Below are positions 37,501-46,717 of a DNA stretch of 64,000 nt, in pieces (the stretch's first letter is position 1; each line of letters begins with the position of its first letter). The notes beneath the pieces are model-generated. The model saw nothing but the letters and a program-made list of their open reading frames with translations. It made no database searches and was not told the DNA's origin. The stretch is from Clostridiaceae bacterium. Its GTDB lineage: Bacteria; Bacillota; Clostridia; Oscillospirales; Acutalibacteraceae. A program made the translations under genes and the position numbers. Where the stretch lies: assembly GCA_016287385.1 (NCBI GenBank), contig JAEEWM010000026.1:1-64000 (forward strand), in the 5' to 3' direction.

Positions 37501-40338
37501 ATGTATGCAAAAAAACTAACGGCATTTTTCCTGACTCTGGCACTTGTCATCAGTTGTTTTGCTATGGTGCCGGTTATTTCCGCTTCCGCGGAAGAGCCCG
37601 AGGCGCAGATGATCGTCTTTGATCAGCCCGGAACCTACGGCGTTACGCCTTCAAACATACTGTTACCGCTCAATCTCGCTTCCGGCGGCAAATATAAGCT
37701 GACCTTTAAGATGCGCCGGCTTTCCGGTTCGGGTGCGCCGATAATCGGCTCCGTAAGAACTACAGGCAGTGGAAACGGATTCCCCAGTGCGGATGATGAC
37801 CTGTATGTGAATAACAATAACAGTTTAACACCTGACGCTGGCGGATATTATACCTATTATGACGAGTCTTCATACACCTTTACCGCAGTATTGAATATAC
37901 AAAGATACGGATCCGAAACGAGTCAAGGCGCCAACTGCTTTATCACGATCGGCAACGCGCGTCATGTCCAGAATACAGTGGACGGCACTAATTACGGTAT
38001 AAGCTTTGCAATGGCTGAGCCGAGACTTTATAAGCTCGACGGCAGCGGCAATCCTACCGGCGGTAATCTCGCTCCGGCTATTAACAGTGAAACGCTTGCT
38101 CTCGGCAGTAAATATGCATATAAGCATCAGGCGACCTGCGGCTGGAATACGGGCGCGCCGCTTAATAAATGGTCGTCGGATACCAAAAACCTGAGGTGCT
38201 TTGCCGACAAAATCCCGGCGGGCTTCTTCACAAGCGGGTATACGATTGATATTAACAGCAGAATGTTCTGTCTGACCGGCGGTAATTATGCGAGATTCAA
38301 ATTTGATTTCTGCGCCGAATCCGAGACCTCCTATATGTTCAGATACAAATATCGCTCCGAAGGCGACGAGGGCTATGTTTCCCTTGTTCAGTCCCCCGGA
38401 AATGTACCGGTGTCCTTTACCGAGAGCGATGATTCCGACACCTATACAAAATCACTCAGATTTACCACCATGGCGGATCTTGAAGGTATAAGTGTTTATT
38501 TCGGGAACGGCGCCAACGGTATCGATAAGAAATTCTACATTTCGGGTCTGGAACTGTATAAGACCGACGGCAGCGGTAATCCGACGGGCGAGAACCTTAT
38601 AGTCGCCATGAATCCGGTATTCGGAGATACAGGCGATGTAAGTTACGACCCCTGGCATAATATAACTTCGCCTAATGCTTATTGGTATTCGGTTTATGAT
38701 GGGGACGCCGCCGGCGATTCAACCTTTGACGGTGACCTTAAAGTTTTAGATGTTCCGGAAGACTTCTTCACTTGTTTAACCTACCTGCAGCGTTTCGAGT
38801 TTCTCCGCAAAACTGTCTTGCGGCTGATCTCGCCGGACCCCTCTAATCTCTATTGTGATCCTAACTTTGATGCGTTTACCGACATTAAGGATATTGTAAG
38901 TCTTAAAAAGCATGCCGTCCGGCAGTTGAACAACTGGGAAGGCGGCGCGGACGACCTTGCCGCTGCAAAGCGCAATGCAATTATCAACTCGCCGAAGGCG
39001 CTTTACGGTGAGAACACTGTTTATTATGTTGACGCCGAAAACGGAAACGATTCTAAAAACGGTCTTTCTCAGGCAAACGCCAAAAAGACTTTAGCGGGTC
39101 TCGCCGGGTTGAATCCCGCTCCCGGCGATACCGTTTTGTTTAAGCGCGGCGGCGTATACCGTATGCCTGCCGGCGGCAATTCCGAAGAAGCGGCGATCAA
39201 TTTCAAAACCGGTGTAAGATACGGCGTTTACGGCGATGAAAGTTTGGCAAAGCCGCTTCTTTCCGGCTCGGTTTACAATTACGCGACAAGGTCGTGGACC
39301 AATGTAAGAGACAACATCTGGAGAACCGACATCAAAAATCAGGATGGAAGCAGTTATCATAACGCGGATGAAGTAGGTTCGGTTTACCTCATTTCGTCGG
39401 GCGGTGTGATCACAACCGGCAAAATGGCGCAAACGGGTACTTCCGAGCTGGCGGCGCCCGGCGATTTCTATGATGCGAGGGACGGCTATGTTTATGTTTA
39501 CTCGGCAGGAAATCCCGCAAGCGTTTACGCCGATATAGAAATAGCACAACATAGAAATGTTGTAACGATAAATTCCGGTGTTCAGGTCGATAACCTTAAA
39601 ATTGCTTTCGGCGGCATGCACGGTATCGGCGGCACCAAGCGTTCAAATGTTACCATAACCAACTGTGAAATAGCCTACATCGGCGGCACATGGCTTACCG
39701 AATCGCGCGCGGGCAACGGCATCCAGTTCGGTCTCGGCGCAAGTAACATCACCATTACAAACAACTACGTTCACGATTGCTACGACGCCGGCATTACCTT
39801 CCAGACCTGGGAATCGACCAGCGATATGGGCTATAACAATCTCACCTTCAATGACAACCTTATAGAGTGTTGTTGGTACAATTTCGAGTTCTTTACGTTT
39901 GCCGGCGACACCCTTAACAACATCAATATCAGCAACAATATTATGCGTAAGGCATGCTTCGGCATATTTGAACGCGAAGACAGAGTCGGTTATCTTGAGT
40001 CCAACGTCTATATGGGCGCTCATATCCGTTGCGGCAGAGACTATTACTATCCGAATACTACCGATTTCACCATTACGAATAATATTTTCGATTGCTCAAA
40101 AGAGTCGCTTATCTATTGGAACTGGTATAATGTTGAGGGCTCTGCCGATGCGCATCCGGGACTTACCCTTTCCGGAAACACTTACTATCAGAAATCGGGC
40201 GCAACCGAAGGTCGCGTAATGTGGTTTGGAAAGACCGGGAATTTTGCCTATGCTTCAAGCAAACAAGGTCTTGTGGACGCTGTCGCCGCTATGGAGACGT
40301 CTCCGAAATCGGTCGAGTGGCTCGATAACATAAGGTAG
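37501..40338 (+). CDS. Secreted right-handed beta-helix protein with N-terminal binding modules and internal dockerin-like half motif
   Basis: Signal peptide; 'TVYYVDAENGNDSKNGLSQANAKKTL' (beta-helix entry); repeated NI.IT.N segments; 'CDPNFDAFTDIKDIVSLKKHAV' Ca-loop. Confidence 0.82.
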   Translation: MYAKKLTAFFLTLALVISCFAMVPVISASAEEPEAQMIVFDQPGTYGVTPSNILLPLNLASGGKYKLTFKMRRLSGSGAPIIGSVRTTGSGNGFPSADDDLYVNNNNSLTPDAGGYYTYYDESSYTFTAVLNIQRYGSETSQGANCFITIGNARHVQNTVDGTNYGISFAMAEPRLYKLDGSGNPTGGNLAPAINSETLALGSKYAYKHQATCGWNTGAPLNKWSSDTKNLRCFADKIPAGFFTSGYTIDINSRMFCLTGGNYARFKFDFCAESETSYMFRYKYRSEGDEGYVSLVQSPGNVPVSFTESDDSDTYTKSLRFTTMADLEGISVYFGNGANGIDKKFYISGLELYKTDGSGNPTGENLIVAMNPVFGDTGDVSYDPWHNITSPNAYWYSVYDGDAAGDSTFDGDLKVLDVPEDFFTCLTYLQRFEFLRKTVLRLISPDPSNLYCDPNFDAFTDIKDIVSLKKHAVRQLNNWEGGADDLAAAKRNAIINSPKALYGENTVYYVDAENGNDSKNGLSQANAKKTLAGLAGLNPAPGDTVLFKRGGVYRMPAGGNSEEAAINFKTGVRYGVYGDESLAKPLLSGSVYNYATRSWTNVRDNIWRTDIKNQDGSSYHNADEVGSVYLISSGGVITTGKMAQTGTSELAAPGDFYDARDGYVYVYSAGNPASVYADIEIAQHRNVVTINSGVQVDNLKIAFGGMHGIGGTKRSNVTITNCEIAYIGGTWLTESRAGNGIQFGLGASNITITNNYVHDCYDAGITFQTWESTSDMGYNNLTFNDNLIECCWYNFEFFTFAGDTLNNINISNNIMRKACFGIFEREDRVGYLESNVYMGAHIRCGRDYYYPNTTDFTITNNIFDCSKESLIYWNWYNVEGSADAHPGLTLSGNTYYQKSGATEGRVMWFGKTGNFAYASSKQGLVDAVAAMETSPKSVEWLDNIR

Positions 40339-40357
40339 TGTTTTTTTTCGAAGAATT

Positions 40358-40385
40358 GGGAACACAGGGGACGGTTCTATGTCCC
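40358..40385. repeat. REP-like element copy F (GGGAACACAGGGGACGGTTCTATGTCCC)
   Basis: Core repeat. Confidence 0.88.
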
Positions 40386-40401
40386 GCATTATTTTGGAGG
40401 A

Positions 40402-42111
40402 ATGAAAATGAAAAAACAAGCGATTAAACTTTTATCCCTTATGCTGACGATACTGCTGATTTTTACCGTTGTTCCGTTGACGGTATTTAACGTCAGCGCG
40501 TTGAACCATTCCGGAAACTGCGGCGAAAGCGTCACATGGGATTTGGATACGGCTACCGGTTCGCTCCTTATAAGCGGTTCGGGCGCTATGGATAATTACC
40601 TTAGTAACGGCACGCCGTGGTATCAACTGAATGAATATGTCAAAGATGTCGTTATCGGAGACGGCGTAACCTCAATCGGCAATTGGTCGTTTGGATACTG
40701 TAATAAACTGACCTCGCTTACGATAGGTAATTCAGTGACGGTAATCGGTGAACACGCATTTGACAGTTGTACCTCTCTTCCGGATATTACCGTTGCGAAT
40801 TCGGTAACCGAGATACGCAAGTATGCGTTTCATTATTGTACCGCCGTTACGTCTGTCACCATACCAGATTCGGTAAAAACAATCGGTGAATATGCGTTTG
40901 GAAATTGTAACAACTTAACCTCGGTAGAGCTCGGAAGTTCGGTAAATGACGTTAATACTGCCGCGTTTGCCAACTGTCCTTCGCTTGAAAGTGTATCGGT
41001 TGACAGCAACAACTCCATATATCATTCGGACGGTAACTGTATAATTCAAACAGAAAATAAAGCACTGGTTATAGGAATTAAGAACAGTGTTATCCCGACT
41101 GACAACTCGGTAACTTCAATCGGAGAAAAGGCGTTCTATCAATGCGCATCGCTGAAATCAATTGATATTCCGGACTCTGTAACCGTTATAAACAGCTACG
41201 CTTTTTCCGGCTGTGGAGGTCTCGAAAATTTGACCGTTCCCGATACGTTGACTTCAATAGGCAATTGGGCGTTTTCTTATTGCGGAAAACTCGCGGATTT
41301 TACAGTTCCGGATAATGTGACCTACATAGGCGACGCCGCTTTCAATTCTTGTGTCGGCCTTTCAAGCTTTACGGTACATGATGGCGTAACTTATCTTGGA
41401 TCAATGGCGTTTCAGAATTGCACGTCGCTTGCAGATGTTACAGTGGGTAATTCGGTAGCTTCGCTGGGCGATTATACGTTTTACGGTTGCGAAAGCTTAA
41501 AAAACGTTATTATCGGCAATTCGGTAACGGCGATAAGTAATTCGGCTTTTTCGGGTTGCGCGGAAATCGAAAGCATATCTGTAAAAGAAGAAAACCCCGC
41601 TTACCATTCGTCCGGCGACTGTTTAATCGCAACAACGGAAAAAACCATTGTTTTGGGCTGCAAAAACAGCGTAATACCGGACGACGGAAGCGTAACCGCG
41701 ATAGGCGAGGACGCCTTTGCGGGCAAAGAGTTAAAAGAAATAATCATTCCGGTCGAAATAACCGAGATCAAGCGATTTGCCTTTTCCGGATGCGGTGAGC
41801 TTACCGACATTTATTATACCGGCAGCGAGCAGCAAAAGACGCAGATTGTTATAAACAACGATTACCAGTGCAACAAATACCTGTTAAACGCAACATGGCA
41901 TTATAATTATGCGCCGCATACCCCCGGCGACGTTAACGGTGACGGGAATGTAAATAACAAGGACTTGACCAGACTGTTTCAACATCTTTCAAATTGGGAT
42001 GTGGAAGTGAGTGCCGGCGCAACTGATGTAAACGGCGACGGAAATGTAAACAACAAAGATTTGACTCGACTCTTCCAGTATCTCTCTAATTGGGACGTTG
42101 AAATATTCTAA
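40402..42111 (+). CDS. BspA-like leucine-rich-repeat (LRR_5) secreted protein with C-terminal type I dockerin
   Basis: Tandem ~23-aa 'V.IGNSVT.IG..AF..C..L' repeats; C-terminal duplicated 'DVNGDGNVNNKDLTRLFQ.LSNWDVE'. Confidence 0.92.
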   Translation: MKMKKQAIKLLSLMLTILLIFTVVPLTVFNVSALNHSGNCGESVTWDLDTATGSLLISGSGAMDNYLSNGTPWYQLNEYVKDVVIGDGVTSIGNWSFGYCNKLTSLTIGNSVTVIGEHAFDSCTSLPDITVANSVTEIRKYAFHYCTAVTSVTIPDSVKTIGEYAFGNCNNLTSVELGSSVNDVNTAAFANCPSLESVSVDSNNSIYHSDGNCIIQTENKALVIGIKNSVIPTDNSVTSIGEKAFYQCASLKSIDIPDSVTVINSYAFSGCGGLENLTVPDTLTSIGNWAFSYCGKLADFTVPDNVTYIGDAAFNSCVGLSSFTVHDGVTYLGSMAFQNCTSLADVTVGNSVASLGDYTFYGCESLKNVIIGNSVTAISNSAFSGCAEIESISVKEENPAYHSSGDCLIATTEKTIVLGCKNSVIPDDGSVTAIGEDAFAGKELKEIIIPVEITEIKRFAFSGCGELTDIYYTGSEQQKTQIVINNDYQCNKYLLNATWHYNYAPHTPGDVNGDGNVNNKDLTRLFQHLSNWDVEVSAGATDVNGDGNVNNKDLTRLFQYLSNWDVEIF

Positions 42112-42149
42112 CTGAAAACAACACTTGAGTTTTTCATTACCTGATTAAA

Positions 42150-42168
42150 GGAACACAGGGGACGGTTC
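42150..42168. repeat. REP-like element copy G (truncated, GGAACACAGGGGACGGTTC)
   Basis: Left arm and core only. Confidence 0.85.
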
Positions 42169-42195
42169 AAATATACATAAAATTCTAAATGATAA

Positions 42196-42224
42196 TTGAT
42201 TTTAAGATAAAACAGGCGTATAAT
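42196..42224 (+). promoter_or_regulatory. Sigma-A promoter for mrp
   Basis: TTGATT-17 bp-TATAAT. Confidence 0.75.
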
Positions 42225-42243
42225 AATTATCGGGTGATATTAT

Positions 42244-43065
42244 ATGTCAGAAAATAATTGCAGCGGTAATTGCGCCGCTTGTTCGAGTAACTGCTCGGAC
42301 CGTAAACAGGAAAACTTTTTTGAGCCGACCGGCGAGTATAACGATATAAAACACGTCATCGCCGTGGTAAGCGGCAAGGGCGGCGTGGGTAAAAGCGCCG
42401 TCACCTCAATGCTTGCCGTGGAGCTTTGCAGAAAGGGATATAAGGTAGGTATACTTGACGCGGATATAACCGGTCCTTCCATTCCTAAAGCGTTCGGCAT
42501 TACGGCGAGAGCGATGCAGAATGAAATAGGCGTTTTGCCCGCCGAAACCAAAGAGGGCATAAAAATTATGTCCGTCAATATGATGCTTGAAGAAACCGAC
42601 AGTCCGGTAATCTGGCGCGGTCCGGTAATCGCCGGTCTTGTCAAGCAGTTCTGGCAGGACGTTGTATGGGGCGAGCTTGATTATCTGCTTATAGACTGTC
42701 CTCCCGGTACGGGCGACGTTCCGCTCACCGTGTTCCAGACCGTAAAGCTTGACGGTGCGATAGTCGTCACCACGCCGCAGGACCTCGTTTCGCTCATAGT
42801 GAAAAAAGCGCTCAATATGGCGAAAATGATGAATATAAACGTAATAGGTATTGTTGAGAATATGAGCTACGCGGTTTGCCCCGATTGCGGCAAAAAAATC
42901 AGCGTTTTCGGCGAGAGCAAAAACGCGTACGACGATTTCGGCGTAAAGCTTTTAGGCACGCTTCCCATCGATCCGTCGCTTGCCGCGATGATAGATAACG
43001 GTTCTGTCGCGCACTTTGACGGCGACTTTTTAGCCGACGCCGTAAGTGAAATAGAAAAACTATGA
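42244..43065 (+). CDS. mrp: Mrp/NBP35 family ATP-binding protein (Fe-S carrier)
   Basis: 'VVSGKGGVGKSAV' deviant Walker A; 'DYLLIDCPPGTGD'; Cys-rich N-terminus; 'CPDCGKK'. Confidence 0.93.
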   Translation: MSENNCSGNCAACSSNCSDRKQENFFEPTGEYNDIKHVIAVVSGKGGVGKSAVTSMLAVELCRKGYKVGILDADITGPSIPKAFGITARAMQNEIGVLPAETKEGIKIMSVNMMLEETDSPVIWRGPVIAGLVKQFWQDVVWGELDYLLIDCPPGTGDVPLTVFQTVKLDGAIVVTTPQDLVSLIVKKALNMAKMMNINVIGIVENMSYAVCPDCGKKISVFGESKNAYDDFGVKLLGTLPIDPSLAAMIDNGSVAHFDGDFLADAVSEIEKL

Positions 43066-43730
43066 GAATGCGCAGAAAAAAACACCTTGAGGAACGCCTC
43101 TTTGGTGTTTCAGAGATTTTGTTTGTCAGCGACCATGAGGACAGAAACTATAACACCGCCATTCTCGAAAAAGAATACATAGACCTTAAAAAATGGTTCG
43201 GCTCCGAAGCCCCCGTATATCTTGAAATAGGGTGCGGCAAAGGAAGATTTGCTGTTGAGTTTGCGCGAAGGCATCCGGATATAAACCTGCTCGCCGTGGA
43301 AAAAGACGCAAACGTGATAGTTTCCGCCTGCGAGCTTTGCGTTTCGGAAAACATACCTAATCTGCGCTTTATCAAGTGCTCAGCGGAGTATATCGAAAAA
43401 TACGTTAAACCGCAAAGCATTTCGGGGATTTTTCTTAATTTTTCCTGCCCGTTTCCTAAGAATAAGTACGCTTCCCACCGCCTGACTGCCGCTCGGTTTC
43501 TTGAAATCTATAAGCGAATTATGGCGCCGGGCGCGCGCATAGAGCAAAAAACGGATAATATGCACTTTTTCGAGTTTTCGATAGAGCAGTTTTCAGCCGC
43601 CGGTTTCATACTCAAAAACATAAGTCTCGATTTACACAACAGCGGTTTTGAAGACAATATAGTGACGGAGTACGAAAGCCGTTTTATCGCCGAGGGGCTT
43701 CCGATTTACCGTCTTGAAGCATACCTGTGA
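43062..43730 (+). CDS. trmB: tRNA (guanine-N7-)-methyltransferase
   Basis: 'PVYLEIGCGKGRFAVEFARRHPDINLLAVEKD', 'FLNFSCPFPKNKYASHRLTAARFLEIYKRIMAPGARIEQKTDN'. Confidence 0.92.
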   Translation: MRMRRKKHLEERLFGVSEILFVSDHEDRNYNTAILEKEYIDLKKWFGSEAPVYLEIGCGKGRFAVEFARRHPDINLLAVEKDANVIVSACELCVSENIPNLRFIKCSAEYIEKYVKPQSISGIFLNFSCPFPKNKYASHRLTAARFLEIYKRIMAPGARIEQKTDNMHFFEFSIEQFSAAGFILKNISLDLHNSGFEDNIVTEYESRFIAEGLPIYRLEAYL

Positions 43731-43743
43731 AAACAAAAATAAA

Positions 43744-43785
43744 AGCGACCACCGCATGAAAGATTTACGGTGGCCGTATTTTTTG
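43744..43785. terminator. Terminator between convergent trmB and M23 genes
   Basis: GCGACCACCG…CGGTGGCCGT stem then T-run. Confidence 0.65.
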
Positions 43786-43818
43786 CCCCTAATCGAAGGC
43801 GAGGGCATTAAAGGCTTT

Positions 43819-44538
43819 TTATTTCAGTCCCATCACTTCAAGCGGTGAAGCCGGTACGGAATCCTGATACAGCTCTATATGAATATGGGGTTGGTCGTTT
43901 GCTTCGCACGGAACGGTTCCCGAAGTTCCGAGAACGTCGCCGCATCTTACGCTGTCGCCCTGTTTGACGTTAATACTTTCAAAACCGCAGTATTTGACAG
44001 TGATATCTCCGCCGTGGTCGACCGTTACGGTCCTTCCGAGCGAGGGGCTTTCTTCAACCGCTGTTACCGTGCCGTTTGCGGCGCAGAGTACGTCGGTTTT
44101 GGTGTTGCACAGTATATCTGTTCCCGTATGCATTCTCATATCTCCGTAGGTTGCCGAGTATTGAAGAGAAGTATCGCTGAAATCCTTGGAAATATTGCCT
44201 TTTACAGGCAGTATAAATGTCCGCGCGGCAGTTTCACGCTCGGGCGGCTCGCTCTCCTCGTAGGGAATTGAACTTTCGTTATTGTCAACGCTTTCGCTCG
44301 GGGTGGGAACCTCGATTTCCGGCTCGCTCACATTGCTATTATATGAATCTTCCCGCGATGAGTATGTCTTGCCCTTGCTCGAATCATCGCTTTTTTTGAC
44401 TCTGCCGGACTTCGTGCCCGATATTGCAAAATAAGTTATGGCGCCTACCGCAAGCAAACATAAAACTATTATCATAACAAAACTTGTTTTGCTGATTTCT
44501 CTGTCGTGTCTGCCTTCCTCGTAGTCCATTTTTAACAC
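43819..44538 (-). CDS. Membrane-anchored M23 (LytM) peptidase, possibly SpoIIQ-like
   Basis: N-terminal TM; 'MHTGTDI' (HxxxD) and 'PHIHIEL' (HxH) zinc motifs. Confidence 0.82.
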   Translation of the reverse strand: MLKMDYEEGRHDREISKTSFVMIIVLCLLAVGAITYFAISGTKSGRVKKSDDSSKGKTYSSREDSYNSNVSEPEIEVPTPSESVDNNESSIPYEESEPPERETAARTFILPVKGNISKDFSDTSLQYSATYGDMRMHTGTDILCNTKTDVLCAANGTVTAVEESPSLGRTVTVDHGGDITVKYCGFESINVKQGDSVRCGDVLGTSGTVPCEANDQPHIHIELYQDSVPASPLEVMGLK

Positions 44539-44696
44539 CTTCCTTTAATGATTTTGCGCGGCGTTTTCAGCCGCACTACTTATATTTTCTTCACCGCCTA
44601 CAAACATATTCTTGGAAAAAGTTAAAAATATATTCAAAAAAATATGAAAATATGAAATTTTGCCGAAACGGTTAATGGTGAAGCGTTCTTTAATCA

Positions 44697-44725
44697 TTGA
44701 TTTTTATCTGTCGATATGGTAGTAT
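44697..44725 (+). promoter_or_regulatory. Sigma-A-like promoter
   Basis: TTGATT-17 bp-TAGTAT. Confidence 0.55.
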
Positions 44726-44742
44726 AAAAAAGGTGATGTGAT

Positions 44743-45465
44743 ATGAATATACTTCTGATACGGCACGGTGACCCCGACTATGTAAACGATACTTTAACAA
44801 AAAAGGGAAGGCAGGAAGCCGTTGCCCTTGCAAAATTCCTTAAAAATGTTCCGGTGAAAAAGTTTTACTGTTCGCCTATGGGCAGAGCGCGCGATACCGC
44901 GGCGCCCACGCTTAGTGTGCTTGACAGGCGTGCGCAGATACTTGACTGGCTGCATGAATTTCCGGATTGCGTGGTAGATCCAAAGAGCGGTGCCGAGCAT
45001 GTGCCGTGGGATTTTCTGCCGGGCGAGTGGACCGAAATCCCCGAGTTTTACGATAAGGACAAATGGTCTGATACCGATATAATGAAAACCGGCAACGCCC
45101 GCGAGGTATACGATTATATCTGTACAAGTCTTGATAATTTTCTGGCGTCTTACGGTTACGTGCGCGAGGGTAACTGCTACCGGGCGGTTATCCCGAATCA
45201 CGATACGGTGGTTTTCATCTGTCATTTCGGCGTGCAGTGCGCCATACTTTCGCATCTGCTCGGTATTTCACCGGTGCTTTTGTGGCAGGGAATGATCTGT
45301 CCGCCGACCGGCATTACGCGGGTATCGACAGAGGAAAGAGTTGAGGGCGTCGCCTATTTCAGGTGCAACCGTTTCGGCGATGTGAGCCATTTGTATCTTG
45401 ACGGTCAGCGTCCGTCGTTCGCGGGCAGATTCCGCGAGACCTCCGGCGAAAGCAGTCTTGATTGA
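44743..45465 (+). CDS. Histidine phosphatase family protein
   Basis: 'ILLIRHGDPDY', 'CSPMGRARDTA'. Confidence 0.9.
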   Translation: MNILLIRHGDPDYVNDTLTKKGRQEAVALAKFLKNVPVKKFYCSPMGRARDTAAPTLSVLDRRAQILDWLHEFPDCVVDPKSGAEHVPWDFLPGEWTEIPEFYDKDKWSDTDIMKTGNAREVYDYICTSLDNFLASYGYVREGNCYRAVIPNHDTVVFICHFGVQCAILSHLLGISPVLLWQGMICPPTGITRVSTEERVEGVAYFRCNRFGDVSHLYLDGQRPSFAGRFRETSGESSLD

Positions 45466-45466
45466 T

Positions 45467-46717
45467 ATGAGTAGGTTTTTTGACGTTTGCATAATCGGCG
45501 GCGGCGCTTCGGGACTTGCGGCGGCGGTTTACATAAAGCAAAAAAACAGCACAGTTTCCGTCGCGGTTTTAGAGCGGCTTTCACGAGTCGGCAAAAAACT
45601 TATAACCACCGGAAACGGCAGGTGCAATATAACGAACAGCGACGAGGCGATAACGCACTACCACGGCAGAAACGCGCGTTTTGCCGAATACGCTTTGAAA
45701 AAGTATCCAAACGCGGAGTTGGAAAAATTCTTTTTATCGCTCGGCGTGCCTTTTGTTTACGATGAAACCGGCAGGGCGTATCCCGCTTCGCTTCAAGCCT
45801 CATCGGTTGTTGACGCGCTTCGCTTCTCATGTGACGCGCTCGGCGTGGAAACCTTTACCGAATGTAAGGCAACCGATTTCACAAAAAACGGCAAAATATA
45901 CACGGTAAAGACCGAAAAAGGTGATTTTTCGGCGCGTAACCTGATATTTGCGGCGGGGCTTTATTCCGGCGGAATTAAACTCGGCTGTGACGGCGGAGTG
46001 CTCAAACTTCTTAAATCGAAGGGCGAAAAATGCGTTGCCGTAACGCCTGCTATCGTGCAGATAAAAACGGCGGGTGACCTTGCGCGTTCGCTTAAAGGCA
46101 TAAAGGCGGACGCCGCGGTGACGTTTAAAATCGACGGTAAATCCGTGCGCCGCGAAACGGGGGAAGTGCTTTTCTGCGATTACGGCCTTTCGGGACCGCC
46201 CGTGCTGCAAATCGCGCGTGAAACAGAGCGTAGAAACGGCAGAAAAGAGGTTTCGCTCGACCTGATGTGTAAGCGGAGCGAAGATGAGGTCATTTCACTG
46301 CTTTACGGCCTTAAAACCGCGCTTTCGTACCGCAAGCTTGACGAATACCTTTCAGGCGCGCTTAATAAGCGGCTCGGTCAGGCGGTTGTAAAGGCGGCGG
46401 GATTAAAGCTTTCGGGTTATGTATCGGAGCTTTCAAGCGGCGATATAGAGAGAATCGCGTTTTTGATTAAAAACTTTACTTTTACCGCAATATCAACTAC
46501 CGGCTTTGATAATTCACAGGTCACCGCCGGCGGACTTGATACCGACGGTTTCGATAACACTACAATGATGTCCGTAAAGAATAAGGGTATGTATGCCGTG
46601 GGCGAGATACTCGATATTGACGGCGACTGCGGCGGATATAACCTGCATTTCGCGTTTTCGAGCGCTTTTTGCGCGGCGGACAGTATATTAAAGGGTGTTG
46701 AAAATGATAAAGCTTGA
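45467..46717 (+). CDS. NAD(P)/FAD-dependent oxidoreductase (HI0933/YhiN-like)
   Basis: 'DVCIIGGGASGLAAAVYI', 'LITTGNGRCNITN', C-terminal 'GEILDIDGDCGGYNLHFAFSSA'; ORF track start 45398 is upstream. Confidence 0.92.
   Translation: MSRFFDVCIIGGGASGLAAAVYIKQKNSTVSVAVLERLSRVGKKLITTGNGRCNITNSDEAITHYHGRNARFAEYALKKYPNAELEKFFLSLGVPFVYDETGRAYPASLQASSVVDALRFSCDALGVETFTECKATDFTKNGKIYTVKTEKGDFSARNLIFAAGLYSGGIKLGCDGGVLKLLKSKGEKCVAVTPAIVQIKTAGDLARSLKGIKADAAVTFKIDGKSVRRETGEVLFCDYGLSGPPVLQIARETERRNGRKEVSLDLMCKRSEDEVISLLYGLKTALSYRKLDEYLSGALNKRLGQAVVKAAGLKLSGYVSELSSGDIERIAFLIKNFTFTAISTTGFDNSQVTAGGLDTDGFDNTTMMSVKNKGMYAVGEILDIDGDCGGYNLHFAFSSAFCAADSILKGVENDKA

Noticed and set aside
40600-41800. Tandem DNA repeats in the LRR gene as a mobile or regulatory repeat
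   Set aside because: The periodicity is explained by ~23-aa LRR_5 coding repeats.
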